A stretch of 47,709 nucleotides of DNA, from contig JAEINQ010000053.1 in NCBI GenBank assembly GCA_016342285.1, positions 1 to 47,709 of the forward strand, written 5' to 3'. The notes under the pieces were generated by a model. That model made no database searches. It saw nothing but the letters and a program-made list of their open reading frames with translations, and was not told the DNA's origin. Every line of letters begins with the position of its first letter. The first letter of the stretch is position 1. Below, in pieces: positions 23,282 to 31,587 of this stretch. The DNA comes from Desulfobacterales bacterium (lineage in GTDB: Bacteria; Desulfobacterota; Desulfobacteria; Desulfobacterales; JAEINQ01). The translations under genes and the position numbers were made by a program.

Positions 23282-24391
23282 ATGAGATGTAACAACCTCC
23301 GCAACGGATTCGGGCAAAAGCGCGGGCTCTTTTTCACGGCCCTTTCTGTGCTGCTCCTTTCGGCATGCGCCGGGATCTCGCCGAAGCCCACCGAGGCCCC
23401 ATTGGCGGCAGACGGCTTTCAGGTGGACCGCCCTCTTGAAGGCCAGACATTTGCCTCGCCCGAGATGATCCGGTCGGTGACCCCCCAGGGGGCTTACAGC
23501 TACCGCGTGGGTCCCGGGGATATCCTTGATTTGACGGTGTGGAAGCGGCCGGAAATTTCCGCCGCCAATATCGTTGTGGGACCGGACGGAACCATTACCA
23601 TTCCCCGGATCGGCATCATCGATGTGCGCAGCCGTCTCCTCGGGCAAGTACGGGAAGAGATTACCGCCAAGCTGACCGTGCTGTACGAAAAGCCGGAAGT
23701 AACCCTCGCCATCCGGGAATTCCATAACAACAAGGCCTTCGTCCTGGGCCGGGTGGTCAAACCGGGGGTGGTGAACTTCCCCGGCGAGGGGACCCTGCTC
23801 GAAGCCCTGGCCCTGGCCGGCGGGTTGCCCTACCATGGTAAAGAGACCTTTTTAACCAAATGCGCCATCATCCGGGGCCGGGATATCGTGATCTGGATCG
23901 ACCTGATGGACCTGCTGAACAACGGCAACATGTCGCTCAACGCCCGCATCCATAACAACGACGTGATCTTTATTCCCGAGGCCGAGGATGAAACCGCCTT
24001 TGTCATGGGTGAGGTGGCCAATCCCGGGGCGGTCCAGCTGAAACGGGGACTGAGCTTGGTCAAGGCCGTCATGCTGGCCGGCGGTCTGACCGCCGACGCC
24101 AATCCGGAGATGGTTTTCATCCTGCGTCAATCCGGCGACAAGGGCGAGGTGCGCCAGGTCGATCTCAAGCAGATGCTGGAACATGGCGACTTCAGCGGCA
24201 ATTACGCCCTGCGGCCCAACGACATCGTTTTCGTGGGCCCCACAGGAATGCGCAAGTTCAACTACGCCATGGAACAGCTGCTGCCGACCCTGCGGGTGTT
24301 GAACCTTGCGACATCGATCGGCGAGACGTTCGGGCTGATGCAGGAATTCCGGCGCCAGGTCTGGGGCCAGGAAGGATTCGTGAGCGATTAA
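23282..24391 (+). CDS. Wza-like outer-membrane polysaccharide export lipoprotein
   Basis: The ~369-residue protein has a lipoprotein signal ('LLLSAC', lipobox Cys near residue 29). Then follow a Poly_export domain ('YRVGPGDILDLTVWKRPEIS', 'VVGPDGTITIPRIG') and three SLBB-type beta-grasp repeats ('AFVLGRVVKPGVVNFPGEGTLLEALALAGGL', 'AFVMGEVANPGAVQLKRGLSLVKAVMLAGGL', then a degenerate third). It would form the outer-membrane channel for the polymer. ATG 23282 has GGAG at eight bases; ATG 23276 is only two bases from the same SD. It is the first gene of the export operon (wza-wzx-wzc-GT). Confidence 0.93.
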   Translation: MRCNNLRNGFGQKRGLFFTALSVLLLSACAGISPKPTEAPLAADGFQVDRPLEGQTFASPEMIRSVTPQGAYSYRVGPGDILDLTVWKRPEISAANIVVGPDGTITIPRIGIIDVRSRLLGQVREEITAKLTVLYEKPEVTLAIREFHNNKAFVLGRVVKPGVVNFPGEGTLLEALALAGGLPYHGKETFLTKCAIIRGRDIVIWIDLMDLLNNGNMSLNARIHNNDVIFIPEAEDETAFVMGEVANPGAVQLKRGLSLVKAVMLAGGLTADANPEMVFILRQSGDKGEVRQVDLKQMLEHGDFSGNYALRPNDIVFVGPTGMRKFNYAMEQLLPTLRVLNLATSIGETFGLMQEFRRQVWGQEGFVSD

Positions 24392-24392
24392 C

Positions 24393-26165
24393 ATGATGAA
24401 AACAGCCACACCAAATACCATACTCCCGAGCAAGCTGGCGGCAAACGCCATGGCCGGCATGGCGGCAACGGCTATCTATCTGGTCAGCCGGCTGCTGCTG
24501 ACGCCATTGGTTCTGAGCTACATCACCCTGGCGGAATTTGGCCTGTGGTCCATGTGTTTTATAATCCTCTCTTGCGCCTCCATGGGGGCCTTCGGCGTCA
24601 ACACCACCTACATCCGGGATACGGCCCGGTTTCACGCCCAGGGTCGGGATGCGGAAGTCAACCGGCTTCTGTCCACCGGAGTGTTCGCGATGCTGGTTTT
24701 CTGCATCCTGTTCGGGCTCGGGCTGTTTTGCAGCCTGCCGGCGATCCTCGATGGGTTTCATGTGGCGGCGCAGATGCAGACCACGGCCGGGGTGATGATC
24801 CTGGGTACCGCCGCCGTATTCGGTCTCGACCTGACACTGGGTGGATTTCGATCCATTGTCGAGGGACTGCAGGAGATCGCCCTGGTGAAAAAAATCTATA
24901 CCGCGGCCGCTTTGACCGAGATGGTAGCGATCGTTTTCTTCCTCAGCCAGGGGGCCGGGGTCCGGGGGCTGCTCTATGCCTATATCGTCCGGGTGTCGCT
25001 GGAAACGGGCGCCTGCATGCTGGCGGCCCGCCGCCTGTTGCCGGCCCTGCGCGTTTCACCGCGGTTGATCAGCCGCGATCACGCGCGCCGCCTGTTTATT
25101 TTCGGCGGCAAGGTGCAGGCACTGGGCGGGATCGCCATCTTTCTCTCCGCCCTGGACCGCATGGTCATCTCGGCCATGATCGGCCTTTCCGCCGCCGGGC
25201 TGTTCGAGGTGGGCCGCAAGTTTCCGTTCACCGCCAAAAGTGTTTCAGCAGCCGCTTTCGGCCCTTTTCTGCCGGCCGCCGCTAACCTGAAAAGCCCACC
25301 GGACAACGGCGGTTCGGGCCTCTGGACGGCTCGTCTGAAAGCCTATCTTCAGGTTGCCCTGCTGGCCCTGTGCATCGCCCTGATGCCGATCGCCTGGATG
25401 CCGACCGGAGTCGGTTTGCCGCCGGTGGTTTCGTGGGCGCTCGTGCTGCCGGCCGGCGTCGGCGCTTTCCTGCTGATCCGGCGACTGGGCCCTGACGTCA
25501 ACGGACGTAAGCAGGTGCCCGTCGGGCCCCTGCGCAGGCTTTATCTCGACGGATTACGCCATATCAACCTGATCAACACGATTCTCTTCGCTTTTCTGGC
25601 CGCCGTTGCCGAGCCCCTGATCACGGCCTGGGTGGGATCGGAGTATGCCACCGCCACCGGGGTAATGCGTCTTCTGGCCGCCGGCTATATGATCCAGCAA
25701 AGCACCGGACCGGTATCGCTGATCTTCCGCGGTATCGACCGTTGCGGCCGGGAAATGGAATACCTGCTCGTGCAGCTGATTTTGGCCCTGGCCTGGATTC
25801 CGGCAGGAGCCATGGCCTATGGTCTGACCGGTGCTGCGGCCGGCATCGCCGCCGGCAATGGGACAGCGGCCATTTTTTTGTTCTGGCGCAGCAACAGATC
25901 TTTTCAGGTAGGCTTGCGGGATTTCGCCACCCACACCCTGAAACCGACCCTGCTGCCCCTGATCCTGGCTGCAGTCGTTTACACACTGACCCGCCTGTGG
26001 CCATGCCCTCAGCGGGCGGCCGCGGTGGTGCAAATCGTCGTGTTGGGTCTGGGCTATATCGGGCTGCTGTTGCCGCTGACCTGGAAGCTGGTGCTGACCG
26101 CGGATGAGAAGAAACACGTGCTGGCCTTGAACCCGTTTCGGCGGAAGGAGAGGCAGCCGTGCTGA
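24393..26165 (+). CDS. Wzx-type oligosaccharide flippase (MOP superfamily)
   Basis: The 590-residue integral membrane protein has about 13-14 hydrophobic segments, e.g. 'LVSRLLLTPLVLSYITLAEFGLWSM' at the N-terminus, a hallmark of polysaccharide transporters. At 590 residues it is longer than most Wzx proteins because of an extra ~60-residue charged loop near the middle ('LIRRLGPDVNGRKQVPVGP'). It is expected to flip undecaprenyl-linked repeat units to the periplasm. It begins directly after the Wza gene stop. The SD is weak, suggesting translational coupling. Confidence 0.88.
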   Translation: MMKTATPNTILPSKLAANAMAGMAATAIYLVSRLLLTPLVLSYITLAEFGLWSMCFIILSCASMGAFGVNTTYIRDTARFHAQGRDAEVNRLLSTGVFAMLVFCILFGLGLFCSLPAILDGFHVAAQMQTTAGVMILGTAAVFGLDLTLGGFRSIVEGLQEIALVKKIYTAAALTEMVAIVFFLSQGAGVRGLLYAYIVRVSLETGACMLAARRLLPALRVSPRLISRDHARRLFIFGGKVQALGGIAIFLSALDRMVISAMIGLSAAGLFEVGRKFPFTAKSVSAAAFGPFLPAAANLKSPPDNGGSGLWTARLKAYLQVALLALCIALMPIAWMPTGVGLPPVVSWALVLPAGVGAFLLIRRLGPDVNGRKQVPVGPLRRLYLDGLRHINLINTILFAFLAAVAEPLITAWVGSEYATATGVMRLLAAGYMIQQSTGPVSLIFRGIDRCGREMEYLLVQLILALAWIPAGAMAYGLTGAAAGIAAGNGTAAIFLFWRSNRSFQVGLRDFATHTLKPTLLPLILAAVVYTLTRLWPCPQRAAAVVQIVVLGLGYIGLLLPLTWKLVLTADEKKHVLALNPFRRKERQPC

Positions 26166-28354
26166 CATGCCAACCCGATCCTGCGCCGCTGCCGCTGGGC
26201 CGATCCGGCAAATCGTTGGACATCATCGGGTTTGCGACCCGCTACGGGTTGCTGGCCCTGGTGCTGGGCGCCTTTGTATTCTGCCTGCTGGCGCCGGTGG
26301 TGCTGATGTTAAGCCGTCCCAACTATGACGTGCAGGCGGCACTTAAGATCGACCCGGTGGTCCCCTCGCTGATCACCAAATCCGAAGATCCGTCCATCAT
26401 CAACTATTTTCACGACTATGCCCGCACCCAGGCGCAACGTATGAAGGAATTCCAAGTGTTGGCGGGAACGATCGGGCGGCTGTCCCCCGAAGAGCGGGCC
26501 GCCGTGCTACCGGAGGGGCTTGCCGTTGAGAAAGCCGTCGCCATCCTCGAAGCCATGATCCGGATCACGCCGGTGCACCGCACCCATCTAATCGAACTTA
26601 CCGTGTCCGGGCCCAAACCGGAGGGCCTGGCCCCGCTGCTGAACCATCTCATGGCGGTTTTTCTGGAAAAAATCCGCCGCGAAGCGGAAATGAAGGACCA
26701 CGAACGAATCACCTACCTGGAGGAAAAACGGCAGATGCTCGCCGAAGCCATCGATGGGATGGAGACCCAGCTGCAAACCCTTGCCGAAACCATCCATACC
26801 GCCTCCTTTTCCGAAGATTTCAATGTGCTGCAGCAACGATCCCAGCAGTTGCAGAAGTTGGCCGTGGAGGCCTTTGGGGATCGGGTAGTGGCGGAAAAAG
26901 CCTATCGGCAGAGCCAATTGAAGGCCGAGCGGTCGAAGGCGCTCTCCCTCGACCCCATGGTGGACGAAGTGGTCATGAAGGACCAGTCCATTGACTTTAC
27001 CAGTTCCTGGACCTATCAGCAGCTGCAGCAACTGCGCGGCAGCATCGACGGTATCACCCCGCAAAACCCCGATCGCATCCGGGTGGAGCAGCGCATGCAG
27101 GCCATGCGCGATTATGAAAAACAGTTGCGCCGCGAAGTGCGCGATACGGCCGAGAAAATTCTCCACGGCAAGCGCGAATACGAACTGGAACAGGAACTGA
27201 TCGAGGCCCGCAAAAGACTCAAGGCGGCCCAGGCGGCCGAGGCGGACATCCTTGCCGCCCTTGCCGACAGCCAGCAGCAGGCCGGCCGCATCAGCAAGGG
27301 GTTGATCGAGGGAGAGGCCCTGAGACAGCAGCTCGATCACAGCCGGGAATTGCTGTTTCGCATCGACACGCGGATCCACGAACTCATGGCCGAGAGCAAG
27401 GCGCCCTTGAGGATATCCATCGAATCGCCGGCCCGCCAACCGATCGCCCCCGTCGGCTCCAACACCAAGAAGCTGCTCATCCTCTGTTTGGCGGCCGCAT
27501 TCGGCAGCGTAGGCGGCGGTCTGTTGGCTTATGATTTCCTGGACAACCGCATCCGCAGCCCGCGCCATATCCAGCAAGCCCTGGGGCATCCGCCGACCTG
27601 GCCCCTGTCCAAAGCCCCGGAAGAAATCCCCTTCCACCGACTGCTTGCCATGGCACCCGACACCCAGCCGGCCAAGGCGATCCGCAGCCTGGCCATTCGG
27701 CTCAATCGTGAAAGGGAGCGCAGCGGCGCCCGGGTGTTCCTGTTCACCGGCGTGGATCCGGGAACCGGGTGTTCCGGGATCACCCTGAACTGCGCCCGGG
27801 CACTTTCCGAATTGGTTCCGAAAGTGCTGGTGGTGGAAGGCAATTGGAACCATCCGCAACTGTCCCGGATCGCGGGCCAATCGCGGCCGGTCGATGCATT
27901 GACCTCTCTGTTGGTCGAAATGGCGCCCTACAAAGGCGGTATAGTGCATGATCCTGAGTACGGAGTCGATCTGCTGCCGATCCATAACGACTGCTTCGAC
28001 AAAGCGGCCCGCAATCAGCTGCACACCTTTATTCGACAGGCCAGAGACCATTACGACGCCATCTGCATCGATGCAGCCCCGATTCTGCGCTGCGACCTGA
28101 CCGAATACCTGGCGGTTCAAGCCGATGTCGTGGCCTTGATAAGCCAGGGGGACAGCACCCTGTTCCGGGACCTGCGCCGGGCCGCCGAAATCCTGGTGCG
28201 ACTGGATGTGCCGGCCATTGCGCCGGTGCTCAATTGGGGGGCAACCAAGCAACACGCCCGGATCGGCCGATTGCTGGCCAACCTGCCGGGCATCGGCAAG
28301 CGTCTCTCAATGCGTCGCCAAATAGTAACCGATAGGAAGAAAAACCATGCCTAA
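26159..28354 (+). CDS. Wzc-like chain-length/co-polymerase protein with degenerate BY-kinase domain
   Basis: The 731-residue protein has TM1 ~28-52, a long periplasmic coiled-coil region (~60-420), TM2 ~438-458 and a C-terminal P-loop-like domain. The Walker A equivalent reads 'TGVDPGTGCSG' (530-540), with Cys where the ATP-binding Lys should be and Gly in place of Ser. Walker A' is 'VLVVEGNWNHP' without its Asp, while Walker B-like 'AICIDAAPIL' remains. There is no C-terminal tyrosine cluster. It should still act as a polysaccharide co-polymerase, but tyrosine-kinase activity looks lost. The start is GTG, overlapping the flippase stop, with GGAGAGG as SD. Confidence 0.88.
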   Translation: MLTCQPDPAPLPLGRSGKSLDIIGFATRYGLLALVLGAFVFCLLAPVVLMLSRPNYDVQAALKIDPVVPSLITKSEDPSIINYFHDYARTQAQRMKEFQVLAGTIGRLSPEERAAVLPEGLAVEKAVAILEAMIRITPVHRTHLIELTVSGPKPEGLAPLLNHLMAVFLEKIRREAEMKDHERITYLEEKRQMLAEAIDGMETQLQTLAETIHTASFSEDFNVLQQRSQQLQKLAVEAFGDRVVAEKAYRQSQLKAERSKALSLDPMVDEVVMKDQSIDFTSSWTYQQLQQLRGSIDGITPQNPDRIRVEQRMQAMRDYEKQLRREVRDTAEKILHGKREYELEQELIEARKRLKAAQAAEADILAALADSQQQAGRISKGLIEGEALRQQLDHSRELLFRIDTRIHELMAESKAPLRISIESPARQPIAPVGSNTKKLLILCLAAAFGSVGGGLLAYDFLDNRIRSPRHIQQALGHPPTWPLSKAPEEIPFHRLLAMAPDTQPAKAIRSLAIRLNRERERSGARVFLFTGVDPGTGCSGITLNCARALSELVPKVLVVEGNWNHPQLSRIAGQSRPVDALTSLLVEMAPYKGGIVHDPEYGVDLLPIHNDCFDKAARNQLHTFIRQARDHYDAICIDAAPILRCDLTEYLAVQADVVALISQGDSTLFRDLRRAAEILVRLDVPAIAPVLNWGATKQHARIGRLLANLPGIGKRLSMRRQIVTDRKKNHA

Positions 28355-29504
28355 GACCGTCTCCAGCCATCTGCCGGTATTGTTCGGCTACCACGCCTCG
28401 AACATGGGCAACAGCCACGTACCGCTCTCGCTATGCCGCCATTGGCAGGCAAGCGGCCGCGATGTCCGGCTGACCGTGCCCAGCGCCGACGACCACCTGT
28501 CCTTTCCCTGGATGCAGCCGGCCATGGCCGGTCTAAAAAAAGGTCTTGTGTACCGTTTCAGCGGCCGGGCCTATCCCCGGCGAGCCGCCGAATCGCTTTT
28601 TTTCAAAACCGCGGCCGGCAGTCCGGTTGTCTATTTGTGGGCCGGGCTTTCGCTGGATATTTTCAAGCGGTTCATGGACCACGGCGTCCGCATCGTCATG
28701 GAACGGATCAACTGCCACCAGGCCACGGCCCGACACATCCTCGAGAAAGCTTACGCGCTCTGGGGAATCGACTGGCCGAACACCATCTCAAGCGAGCGGA
28801 TCGACGAGGAAAACGAAAAGCTGACCCTGGCCGACGCCGTCTTTTGTCCCAGTCCCATGGTGGCTCGTTCCATGATGGAAAACGGCGTGGCCGCGGAAAA
28901 GCTGCTGGCCACCAGTTATGGATGGTCGCCGGAGCGCTTTCCGGCTGTGGATCATCCCGGACCGGACAACTCCCGCCCCGTTTTTTTGTTTGTGGGCACC
29001 CTTTGCGTGCGCAAAGGCATTCCCCTTTTGCTGGAGGCCTGGCAACGGGCCGGCATCGACGGCGAGCTGATCCTCTGCGGGGCTATCGACCCGGAGATCA
29101 GAAAACTTTTCGAGGGTATTCTGGAAGGGAAAAATGTGCGCCACGTACCCTATACCCGGGATATCGGTCGTCTGTATCGCCAAGCCGACGTGTTCGTGTT
29201 TCCCACCCTGGAAGAGGGCGGTCCCATGGTGACCTACGAGGCCATGGCCCACGGACTGACTCCCCTGGTCACCCAAATGGGGGCCGGGGCCGTGGCCCAG
29301 GACGGTATCAACGCCCTGGTGCTGCCGGATAATCATCCGGATGCCTGGGCCGAGGCCATGACCGCCATGGCGGACAACCCGACCCGCCGGCGGCAGCTTG
29401 CCGCACAGGCCAGGTCACGCGCCCGCCAATTCACCTGGTCCAGGGTCGCCGATCAGCGGGCCGGTCTGCTGGAAGCCAAGTTCCCACAGCTATGGCATGG
29501 ATGA
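28347..29504 (+). CDS. GT-B glycosyltransferase (GT4-like)
   Basis: The 385-residue enzyme has the C-terminal donor-binding half of GT4: 'VFLFVGTLCVRKGIPLLLEAWQRA', 'LYRQADVFVFPTLEEGGPMVTYEAMAHGLTPLVT' (the E-x7-E-like region) and 'GINALVLPDNHPDAWAEAM'. The N-terminal half starts atypically ('VLFGYHASNMGNSHVPLSLCRHW'). The start overlaps the Wzc stop by eight bases, so it belongs to the export operon and closes it. Donor sugar is unknown. Confidence 0.9.
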   Translation: MPKTVSSHLPVLFGYHASNMGNSHVPLSLCRHWQASGRDVRLTVPSADDHLSFPWMQPAMAGLKKGLVYRFSGRAYPRRAAESLFFKTAAGSPVVYLWAGLSLDIFKRFMDHGVRIVMERINCHQATARHILEKAYALWGIDWPNTISSERIDEENEKLTLADAVFCPSPMVARSMMENGVAAEKLLATSYGWSPERFPAVDHPGPDNSRPVFLFVGTLCVRKGIPLLLEAWQRAGIDGELILCGAIDPEIRKLFEGILEGKNVRHVPYTRDIGRLYRQADVFVFPTLEEGGPMVTYEAMAHGLTPLVTQMGAGAVAQDGINALVLPDNHPDAWAEAMTAMADNPTRRRQLAAQARSRARQFTWSRVADQRAGLLEAKFPQLWHG

Positions 29505-29681
29505 GCGGCTGGCCGTGGCTTCCTTTCCTCCACAGAGCGACCAGCGGCGGCAATACTCTTCAACCGTCACCGCACTGTTCATTGGATGCCCATTCGGTTT
29601 CAGATGGATGCGGCCCGGCTGGCCGATCTGCATCAGCTGCACGGCATCCAGGAACCCTCTCTCAAATTGCAAGGCCCCCAT
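29490..29681 (-). CDS. Possible small minus-strand protein or gene remnant
   Basis: This is a 63-residue frame with strongly GC-rich third positions and protein-like sequence ('GFLDAVQLMQIGQPGRIHLKP', 'AVTVEEYCRRW'). The frame is open upstream to 29747 and stays protein-like there ('FYAVRKLRGAWSISGRDLL'), but contains no good start codon. No clear SD precedes ATG 29681. It may be a small gene, or the 3' end of a gene whose start was lost. It overlaps the 3' end of the GT gene by 15 bases. The rest of the 29505-29864 gap holds only the sigma-54 promoter. Confidence 0.35.
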   Translation of the reverse strand: MGALQFERGFLDAVQLMQIGQPGRIHLKPNGHPMNSAVTVEEYCRRWSLCGGKEATASRSSMP

Positions 29682-29779
29682 CAGCAGGTCTCTGCCGCTG
29701 ATTGACCAGGCACCCCGCAGTTTTCGGACCGCATAGAAAATTTTGAGTTATTACAATAAGATAAATTCATATCAGCCTC

Positions 29780-29795
29780 TGGCACGACCGTTGCT
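29780..29795 (+). promoter_or_regulatory. Sigma-54 promoter of third polysaccharide operon
   Basis: TGGCACGACCGTTGCT is a full consensus match with GG (29781-29782) and GC (29793-29794) 10 bases apart. Predicted transcription starts near 29807, ~58 bases before the acetyltransferase ATG. Confidence 0.9.
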
Positions 29796-29864
29796 ATGTA
29801 TCCATGGCGATGCGGTAGTTTCCAGCACCGCACGTTTGTTTTACCACGTAACAGGTGAAGAACC

Positions 29865-30395
29865 ATGACCGACGACTCGCATATTTCCGCAACCGACCCG
29901 GACTGGACCAGGGAAACGCCCTTTGCGGAGCGCTTCGAACCCTGGAAGTACCTGCTGGCGGCCATTCGCCGATACCAGCAGATAGTATCAACGCGCGGTC
30001 CGGCTCGCCTCTTGCGACCCTGGATCGTGCTGCGCCATCGATTATGGAGCGCGGTCTGCGGGGCCGATATTCCCATCAACGCGCAACTGGGGGGCGGTTT
30101 GCTCATGCCCCACCCCAACGGCATCGTGATCCACCCGGATGCCCAGATCGGGCCCAACTGCCTCATATTTCAACAGGTCACGCTGGGTACCGGGCCGCGA
30201 CCGGGCCTTCCCAGGATCGGCGGGCATGTGGATGTCGGCGCCGGGGCTAAAATTCTGGGTGGCGTTTGCATCGGCGACCACGCCCGGGTCGGGGCCAACG
30301 CGGTGGTGCTGGACGACGTGCCGGCCGGTGCGACGGCGGTGGGGATTCCGGCACGCATCGTGGCCCACCGGAAGGAGAACCATCATGAGGCATGA
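29865..30395 (+). CDS. Serine O-acetyltransferase-like hexapeptide acetyltransferase
   Basis: The 176-residue protein has a short helical N-terminus and a left-handed beta-helix from ~68 ('IPINAQLGGGLLMPHPNGIVIH', 'GPNCLIFQQVTLG', 'GAGAKILGGVCIGDHARVGANAVV', 'AVGIPARIVAH'). CysE-like acetyltransferases and EpsH-type sugar acetyltransferases share this form. The lack of cysteine-pathway neighbours and the place in a polysaccharide operon favour sugar O-acetylation. The SD is AGGTGA. It is the first gene behind a sigma-54 promoter; its stop overlaps the next start by 11 bases. Confidence 0.88.
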   Translation: MTDDSHISATDPDWTRETPFAERFEPWKYLLAAIRRYQQIVSTRGPARLLRPWIVLRHRLWSAVCGADIPINAQLGGGLLMPHPNGIVIHPDAQIGPNCLIFQQVTLGTGPRPGLPRIGGHVDVGAGAKILGGVCIGDHARVGANAVVLDDVPAGATAVGIPARIVAHRKENHHEA

Positions 30396-31587
30396 TTCCA
30401 TGCGCCCCCTTTGCCTGGCTTACGCCGCCGGACCGGGCGACGTGGTTCGCACCTTTGCCCACTGGCAGCGCGGCGAGGACGACCCCCACCAGCTGGCGAT
30501 GACCTATAGCGGTCAGTTTTTCGATGTCTGCCGTAGGTTAGGCGCACGCGGGGTGGTCCTGTCGTCCTGTTCCCGCGCCGACCGGGTAAGGACCGAACAA
30601 TTCCACGTGGAAAACCTGCCCAAAGGGCCGATGCGGCGGGGACTCGGGTTTCATCTCCGGCAGATCGCATATGTGCGGCATGTGGTCAACCGGGCGGTGA
30701 TCCAGGGCGCGGACCTGCTGGTCGTGGCCGACGCCACCGGCCATTTTTTCCCGCTCCAATGGTTCGCCCCCCGGCGCATGGGCCTGGTGCCCAGCCTGCA
30801 CTGCACGCTGTGGCCCAAATTCAGGCCGCCGTCCAGGCTGCAAACCACCATAAACCGTCTCAATGGCTCCCTATTCCGGCATCGCGCCGCAGCGATTCTC
30901 TGTTTGTCCCGGAATATCGAAAAACAGGTCCGCATGGTTTCAAACCAGGATCCCAGGCCGATCATCCCTTTTATCCCGACGTACCGCAGCAGCGTTTTCG
31001 ATCATGTTTCAAAACCGCCCGCCCAACCGCCGTTCAATCTATTGTTCGCCGGCCGCTTGGAGCTGGAGAAGGGGATTTTCGACCTTTTGCAAATGGCCAT
31101 CGATCTGAAACAGGCCGGGCAGACCCACATCCACCTGCATCTTTGCGGCGACGGCTCCCGGGAGACGGATCTCCGCCAGGCCGCGGCCCGCGCGGGAGTG
31201 GAAAGCACCTTTCACATCCACGGTTACTGCTACAGACCCCAAATGCAGGCGCACATCTCCCGCAGTCACGCCCTGGTCGTGCCCACGACCTCGGCATTCG
31301 GAGAGGGCTTCAACAAAGTGGTGGTGGAGGGTATACTGGCTGGCCGGCCGGTGATCACCTCTTCAATCTGTCCGGCCCTCGAGGTGGTTACAGACGCCGT
31401 CGTGGAGGTGGCCCCGGACGATCCCGACGGCTACCGCCGGGCTGCGCTGCGACTGGCAGCCGACCAGGGCCTGTACGATGCCAAACGAGAGGCCTGCCGC
31501 AGGTTGCAGGCGCAATTCTACGATCCGGCGCGCTCCTGGGGCAGTGCCTTGTCACAGGCGATCGAGAGGTGGCCGGATGACCGTTAG
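30385..31587 (+). CDS. GT4-family glycosyltransferase
   Basis: The 400-residue GT-B enzyme has the C-terminal donor domain 'NLLFAGRLELEKGIFDLLQMA', 'LHLCGDGSRETDLRQAA', 'HIHGYCYRPQMQAHISRSHALVVPT' and 'EGFNKVVVEGILAGRPVITS' (EX7E motif region). The N-terminal half is atypical. The SD GGAAGGAGAA is strong. The frame is open upstream to 30139 inside the acetyltransferase gene, which is a shadow. It adds one sugar to the lipid-linked unit at the cytoplasmic face; donor unknown. Confidence 0.9.
   Translation: MRHDSMRPLCLAYAAGPGDVVRTFAHWQRGEDDPHQLAMTYSGQFFDVCRRLGARGVVLSSCSRADRVRTEQFHVENLPKGPMRRGLGFHLRQIAYVRHVVNRAVIQGADLLVVADATGHFFPLQWFAPRRMGLVPSLHCTLWPKFRPPSRLQTTINRLNGSLFRHRAAAILCLSRNIEKQVRMVSNQDPRPIIPFIPTYRSSVFDHVSKPPAQPPFNLLFAGRLELEKGIFDLLQMAIDLKQAGQTHIHLHLCGDGSRETDLRQAAARAGVESTFHIHGYCYRPQMQAHISRSHALVVPTTSAFGEGFNKVVVEGILAGRPVITSSICPALEVVTDAVVEVAPDDPDGYRRAALRLAADQGLYDAKREACRRLQAQFYDPARSWGSALSQAIERWPDDR

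Noticed and set aside
26588..28255. A 555-residue open frame on the minus strand opposite the Wzc-like gene
   Set aside because: It mirrors the GC-rich codon pattern of the plus-strand gene, has no recognisable motif or ribosome site, and the plus-strand protein is clearly real.
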